A stretch of 64,000 nt of DNA from JAEZDC01 sp036676415 (GTDB taxonomy: Bacteria > Bacteroidota > Bacteroidia > Chitinophagales > Chitinophagaceae), in contig JAKFCX010000021.1 of NCBI GenBank assembly GCA_036676415.1, positions 226,854 to 290,853 of the forward strand, written 5' to 3'. The stretch's first letter is position 1, and each line of letters opens with the position of its first letter. Shown here piece by piece: positions 60,217 through 64,000 of this stretch. The position numbers and the translations under genes were made by a program. The notes under the pieces are model-generated. The model did no database searches and was not told the DNA's origin. It saw only the letters and a program-made list of their open reading frames with translations.

Positions 60217-60531
60217 ATGGAAACAAATCAGAAAGAAAGCTTCAACGATGTGATCAATGGATCAACTCCCGTACTGGTTGACTTTTTTGCTGAGTGGTGT
60301 GGGCCCTGCAAGATGATGACCCCGGTTTTAAAACAGCTCAGAGACAAAATGCCGGACAGCATAAGAATTTTAAAACTTGATGTAGATAAAAGTCCGGCTA
60401 TGGCAAGTGCTTTCCAGGTACAGGGAGTGCCTACATTAATATTATTTCATAAAGGAAAGATAATATGGCGTCAATCAGGTGCTGTACCATTGAATGTTTT
60501 AGAGAATATTATAAGGCAACACATATCATAA
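60217..60531 (+). CDS. Thioredoxin
   Basis: This 104-aa redox protein has the active site FFAEWCGPCKMM (Cys28, Cys31) and the cis-proline region VQGVPTLILFHKG. It reduces disulfides in cytosolic proteins. The DUF983 gene follows after 28 bp, so they are probably cotranscribed. Confidence 0.94.
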   Translation: METNQKESFNDVINGSTPVLVDFFAEWCGPCKMMTPVLKQLRDKMPDSIRILKLDVDKSPAMASAFQVQGVPTLILFHKGKIIWRQSGAVPLNVLENIIRQHIS

Positions 60532-60559
60532 TCGTAACTTTGTGGCCTAAATAAAAGAC

Positions 60560-60997
60560 GTGTTTGGATATCTATCTGCCGTGCTAACAAACAAATGTCC
60601 CCGTTGTAGAGAAGGCAATCTTTTTGAATCTGCCAATGCTTACGATCTCAAGAACAATATGAAGATGAATGAGCGTTGCCCTGTCTGTGGTCAGCGAACA
60701 GAGATCGAAGTAGGTTTTTATTATGGAACCAGTTATGTGAGTTATGCTTTAACGGTGGCGTTTTCTGCTATTACTTTTATTGCCTGGTGGATCATCATAG
60801 GCATTTCAATAAATGACAATCGTATCTTTTACTGGCTCGGTATCAATTCTGTGTTGATGCTATTGCTTCAGCCTGTTTTTATGAGGCTGTCAAGAACCTT
60901 GTGGCTCAGCTGGTTTGTAAAATATGATCCTGAGTGGAAACATCGCCAGGCCGAGGAGCCGGAAAGAATAGTTGAAGAACATATGAGGAACTGGTAG
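60560..60997 (+). CDS. DUF983 zinc-ribbon membrane protein
   Basis: This 145-aa protein has an N-terminal zinc ribbon (CPRC at 13-16, CPVC at 40-43) and two or three transmembrane helices (about 58-82, 90-110). It matches DUF983, a family of small membrane proteins of unknown role. The start codon is GTG. Confidence 0.85.
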   Translation: MFGYLSAVLTNKCPRCREGNLFESANAYDLKNNMKMNERCPVCGQRTEIEVGFYYGTSYVSYALTVAFSAITFIAWWIIIGISINDNRIFYWLGINSVLMLLLQPVFMRLSRTLWLSWFVKYDPEWKHRQAEEPERIVEEHMRNW

Positions 60998-61026
60998 TTC
61001 TTCCGTTCAAACGACACATAATCCCT

Positions 61027-61034
61027 TATTTTTG
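61027..61034 (+). promoter_or_regulatory. -7 promoter box of tRNA-Ser (GGA)
   Basis: TATTTTTG and the next bases CCGTCC are identical to those of the tRNA-Ser(GCU) promoter at 9217. No -33 TTTG at the expected distance is seen. Confidence 0.6.
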
Positions 61035-61049
61035 CCGTCCTGAATTTTT

Positions 61050-61136
61050 GGAGACTTGTCCGAGTGGTTGAAGGAGCACGCCTGGAAAGTGTGTATACGG
61101 GAAACTGTATCAAGGGTTCGAATCCCTTAGTCTCCG
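61050..61136 (+). tRNA. tRNA-Ser (anticodon GGA)
   Basis: Acceptor stem GGAGACT / AGTCTCC with G as discriminator, anticodon arm CACGC-CTGGAAA-GTGTG with GGA, and a long variable arm GTATACGGGAAACTGTAT. The T arm contains GGTTCGAATCCC. Length is 87 nt. Confidence 0.95.
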
Positions 61137-61216
61137 CAAAGTAAAATTGCCTCACCTCACATGGAGAGGTTTTTTGTTTTGAACGTTGCCAGGCCGTGGC
61201 AGGGTAAATAGCGAAC

Positions 61217-61256
61217 AGATGTCCTACACCTTCGAGGTGTAGGACATCTTAGTTTT
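61217..61256 (+). terminator. Perfect 15-bp hairpin with T-run
   Basis: Arms AGATGTCCTACACCT and AGGTGTAGGACATCT are exactly complementary with a TCG loop, and TTAGTTTTTT follows. It could terminate transcription from the tRNA-Ser side. It could equally be a REP-like palindromic unit. Confidence 0.7.
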
Positions 61257-61417
61257 TTGTTATTACCTTTCTCGGGAAATACAAACCTGCGGTCAGTGCT
61301 TGAACCTCACATAAACGAAATTGACCCTTCAGCACATTGACGCATCGAAAGACCTGTATTCACATTTCCTTAAGCAACGTTTTAGCAACTTGCAGACATC
61401 ATTCGCAAAATACCTTC

Positions 61418-63529
61418 ATGGCTTTCAAACCCTTACTAACATTCGTGGCTTCTTTAGCCCTGTTTGTCGCAAAACTACCTGCCCAGAATATTACGATCGA
61501 CTGGAAGAAAACACTTGGCGGTAGCGATTTTGAAACTACCCGCAACATACAACGAACCACCGATGGCGGTTATATCATAACAGGTGTAACCTTTTCCACT
61601 GACGGGCATATCACTGCCAATAAAGGTGTATGTGACGGCTGGCTGGTGAAACTTGATGCCGCCAGCAATATTGAATGGCAGCGAACATACGGTGGTAATA
61701 ACGATGATGGTTTGTACAGTGTTCATCAGACCAGTGACGGAGGATACATCATGGCAGGATACACCAAGAGTAATAACAATGGCGATGTTAACGGGTTCAA
61801 GGGACAAACAGATTGCTGGATCGTAAAAACAAATGCAAGCGGTAATATCCAATGGCAGAAAGTACTTGGCGGCTCAGGTTCTGAAGTGGCCGGTGCCATC
61901 AGGCAAACAGCAGAGGGTGGCTATATTTTCGCTGCCTACACCGTTTCTACCGATGGTGATATTACCCAACACAGGGATGTATTAGGTCGACAGGATTACT
62001 GGCTGGTAAAACTGGATGCAACGGGTGATAAAATATGGGATAAATGTTTTGGTGGCCCACACCACGATTTTCCGACCGCTCTCACTATTGCCAGTGACGG
62101 AGGATATGTTATAACCGGTTATACGCAGGAAAGCGGTTTGGATGTGGTCAGTCATAAAGGCAACAGGGATATATGGGTGATCAAAACTAGCAATACAGGT
62201 ACGCTGCAATGGCAGCAAACGATCGGTGGCAGTGGTCATGATATACCCGAAGCTATCATCACTACAACTGATGGCGGATATATAATAGCAGGCAATTCAA
62301 CCTCTGCCAGTGATGATATTCCGAATAATAAAGGCGCCACTGATGCTATATTGCTGAAACTGGATAATGCAGGTAATACTCAATGGATAAATAACTACGG
62401 CGGCACATCGCTCGATGCATTTCGTGGTGTACTACAAACAAGTGATGGCGGTTTCATTGCCATTGGCTCTGCAGAATCAAACAATGGTGATGTTATAGGT
62501 CATATCGGGCTTGCTGACTATTGGGTTGTAAAAACCAATGCGGCAGGAGCCATCAGCTGGCAGAGAAATTTTGGTGGTACAGGTATTGATGATGCATTTA
62601 CTATAAACAACGCAGGCAACAACAGCTTCATACTGGCAGGCAGCAGTTTTTCGAATGACAATGATGTGAACGGAACGATCGGTGCAGGTGACATATGGAC
62701 ACTGAAGATCTATGTTGAACCTTTGGTGCCGCAGATCATTACGCAGCCTGCTGATACCATTGTCGTATGTAAAAGTTATGCTGTGAATTTCACCATTGTT
62801 GCATCCAATGCTAATAGCTATCAATGGCAGGGTTTTATTAACAACGTTTGGCAGCCATTACCTGCAGGTACTGACTATAGTGGCGTCACCACCCCACAGC
62901 TAACAATTATAAATGCAGGTAATACTAACATAGAACGATTTCGTTGCATCGTAAGTAATGCACATGGTAATGCAACAAGTTCTACAGGCCTGGTTACAAC
63001 AAATTCACCAGCTCTCATAACAACGCAACCTGCACCGGTAAATACCTGTACCAATACACCCTTCGTATTGAACGCAAAAGTAAACTCATCATTGGCCGTG
63101 CAATACCAATGGCAGCAACTGCAAACCATCAGCTGGACCAATATAGCGGGAGCCACTGAAGCCAGTATAACCTCTGTAACAAGTAATACTGAAACGGAAC
63201 ATTCCTACCGAGTGATCGCTGAAAACAGTTGTGGCTCCGATACAAGCAGTGTTGTAAAAGTTTCGGTGATCAACTGTAATATTCCAAACGCTTTTAGTCC
63301 GAATGATGATGGTGTAAATGATGTATGGCGCATGTCTTTTCCTTCGCAATACCGGGTACATATCTTTAACCGTAACGGCATGAATGTATACAAAGGCAAT
63401 CACCAGGGAGTATTCTCATGGAGAGGACTGGCAAATGGAAAGGCACTGCCAGATGGCGTATATTATTATCATGTTACAGCGCCAGGTTACAAAACGTTGT
63501 CGGGTTCGTTAACATTACTGCGAGGATAA
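61418..63529 (+). CDS. Large secreted protein with seven-repeat propeller-like domain, Ig-like domains and T9SS type B (CHU_C) tail
   Basis: This 703-aa protein has a signal peptide (MAFKPLLTFVASLALFVAKLPAQ), which fixes the start at 61418. Seven repeats of about 50-60 residues follow, each with an IGG-type turn (TLGG, TYGG, VLGG, CFGG, TIGG, NYGG, NFGG) and a DGGYIIAG motif. Two Ig-like domains (about 455-640) come next. The C-terminus, from NIPNAFSPNDDGVNDVW on, is the CHU_C (type B) sorting domain. It should be secreted by T9SS and may be attached at the cell surface. Seven repeats fit one seven-bladed beta-propeller (inference). Confidence 0.9.
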   Translation: MAFKPLLTFVASLALFVAKLPAQNITIDWKKTLGGSDFETTRNIQRTTDGGYIITGVTFSTDGHITANKGVCDGWLVKLDAASNIEWQRTYGGNNDDGLYSVHQTSDGGYIMAGYTKSNNNGDVNGFKGQTDCWIVKTNASGNIQWQKVLGGSGSEVAGAIRQTAEGGYIFAAYTVSTDGDITQHRDVLGRQDYWLVKLDATGDKIWDKCFGGPHHDFPTALTIASDGGYVITGYTQESGLDVVSHKGNRDIWVIKTSNTGTLQWQQTIGGSGHDIPEAIITTTDGGYIIAGNSTSASDDIPNNKGATDAILLKLDNAGNTQWINNYGGTSLDAFRGVLQTSDGGFIAIGSAESNNGDVIGHIGLADYWVVKTNAAGAISWQRNFGGTGIDDAFTINNAGNNSFILAGSSFSNDNDVNGTIGAGDIWTLKIYVEPLVPQIITQPADTIVVCKSYAVNFTIVASNANSYQWQGFINNVWQPLPAGTDYSGVTTPQLTIINAGNTNIERFRCIVSNAHGNATSSTGLVTTNSPALITTQPAPVNTCTNTPFVLNAKVNSSLAVQYQWQQLQTISWTNIAGATEASITSVTSNTETEHSYRVIAENSCGSDTSSVVKVSVINCNIPNAFSPNDDGVNDVWRMSFPSQYRVHIFNRNGMNVYKGNHQGVFSWRGLANGKALPDGVYYYHVTAPGYKTLSGSLTLLRG

Positions 63530-63746
63530 CTGGGACATCAAAACCGGGAGCGGTATACTGAAATGTTTCTTTGACTGCTAATTATCAGGTCGGCTGTCAT
63601 GCTTAGGCCCACCTGAACGATTCATTTGGGCCGACTCCGGACACAGGGTTGGTTATGATTGCAACAATAGAAAAGATGTTGAAGCACATCTCAGCAGATC
63701 CAGGTCAAAGTAAATAGTAAAAGCAGCTAATGCCTGCTATCATTAA

Positions 63747-63776
63747 AAAAGTCCCGCCATTCGGCAGGACTTTTTA
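63747..63776. terminator. Bidirectional terminator
   Basis: Stem AGTCCCGCC / GGCAGGACT (one mismatch) with A/T tracts on both sides. The 265-bp gap 63530-63794 shows nothing else. Confidence 0.75.
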
Positions 63777-63794
63777 CTATTTGTCTTCACAGTA

Positions 63795-64000
63795 TTAGTT
63801 GGCTTTGATACCCTGTACTACTTTCCTGTTCTCGCCCTGTATCACTTCCACAAAGTAAGTACCATTGATATAACTATTTCCGAACCGGTACATATCTTCC
63901 ACTGATCCTCGCTGTGTCTCTATCATCTTACCCAGTGCATTCATCACTCTTACTGTTACAGGTGTCTTCCTGTCACTGCTCATCACCTGCAGCATAAAGT
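63795..64000 (-). CDS. T9SS type A sorting-domain protein, 3' end only
   Basis: The last 68 or so codons of a longer gene are visible. The frame is still open at the window edge, so the apparent Met is internal. FMLQVMSSDRKTPVTVRVMNALG, then MIETQRG and GTYFVEVIQGENRKVVQGIKA is the usual T9SS type A C-terminal sorting domain. The cargo domain lies outside the window. Confidence 0.85.
   Translation of the reverse strand, partial: FMLQVMSSDRKTPVTVRVMNALGKMIETQRGSVEDMYRFGNSYINGTYFVEVIQGENRKVVQGIKAN

Noticed and set aside
60868..61155. Minus-strand ORF over the DUF983 gene end and tRNA-Ser
   Set aside because: It runs antisense through a tRNA gene and a conserved coding region, and is a shadow frame.
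61314..61340. Fifteenth copy of the 24-bp repeat (CAGCACATTGACGCATCGAA)
   Set aside because: It resembles form B but differs at too many positions. Kept as a possible decayed copy only.
1..64000. Insertion sequences, prophage or genomic island
   Set aside because: No transposase, integrase or phage structural gene is visible. Housekeeping genes run through the whole window and base composition looks even.

Overview
This window looks like chromosomal DNA of a Bacteroidota bacterium, most likely a member of the Chitinophagaceae (family-level call is inference, no database search was possible). The evidence is a low G+C content, a -7 promoter box of the TAnnTTTG type with an upstream TTG/TTTG, type IX secretion genes (PorV, GldJ) and proteins with T9SS sorting domains (CHU_C/type B and type A), bacillithiol synthesis (BshA), and Bacteroidota-typical small families (DUF3098, DUF3108, DUF3127, DUF4292). 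About 63 protein genes and three tRNA genes (Pro-UGG, Ser-GCU, Ser-GGA) are visible. There is no rRNA operon, transposase, prophage or CRISPR array.

Layout. 1-9 kb: end of a CDF metal exporter, M20 dipeptidase, GT39 glycosyltransferase plus PAP2 phosphatase, secreted astacin-like protease, tRNA-Pro, caspase-like protease. 9-16 kb: tRNA-Ser, dnaA, a 5'-nucleotidase split into two genes, DUF3127, an FAD dehydrogenase, an S1/P1-like hydrolase. 16-25 kb: NatA/NatB-like ABC exporter, SRPBCC protein, nitronate monooxygenase, methylmalonyl-CoA epimerase, and the acpP-fabF-rnc operon. 25-30 kb: a short Bat-type cluster (MoxR, DUF58, BatD-like, VWA). 30-45 kb: FKBP isomerase, M23 peptidase, leuS, ftsX-DUF3098-uppP, UMF1-type MFS transporter, MBL hydrolase, flippase-like membrane protein, ruvC, gltX. 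45-50 kb: ARPP-1-like protein, NodB deacetylase, and a bacteriophytochrome with its heme oxygenase. 50-64 kb: M28 peptidase, bshA, EnvC-like M23 protein, DUF4292, dut, ispF, porV, gldJ, murF, thioredoxin, DUF983, tRNA-Ser, and two T9SS cargo genes, the last cut by the window edge.

The least expected content lies between and inside the genes. A 24-bp repeat, starting GTACAAG and ending CAACGAAG, occurs 14 times, essentially only in intergenic DNA, in two co-varying forms (A and B). Three times an A copy and a B copy face each other about 110-125 bp apart. Each pair encloses a different hairpin-forming core, two of them (the GTCA-rich and AATTCGTG classes' relatives) also represented elsewhere in the window or recognisable as Bacteroidota-type interspersed repeats. 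Related short repeats have also entered coding sequence: in-frame in gltX and in the NodB deacetylase, at the start of the BatD-like gene, and directly before murF.

A second notable module is bphO-bphP. The phytochrome has a complete PAS-GAF-PHY photosensory core, including the bilin-binding cysteine and the PHY tongue, but ends without any kinase or other output domain. Several starts were corrected on promoter, signal-peptide or family-alignment grounds. The clearest case is the flippase-like gene near 41 kb, which needs a non-ATG start about 120 bp upstream of the first standard start codon.
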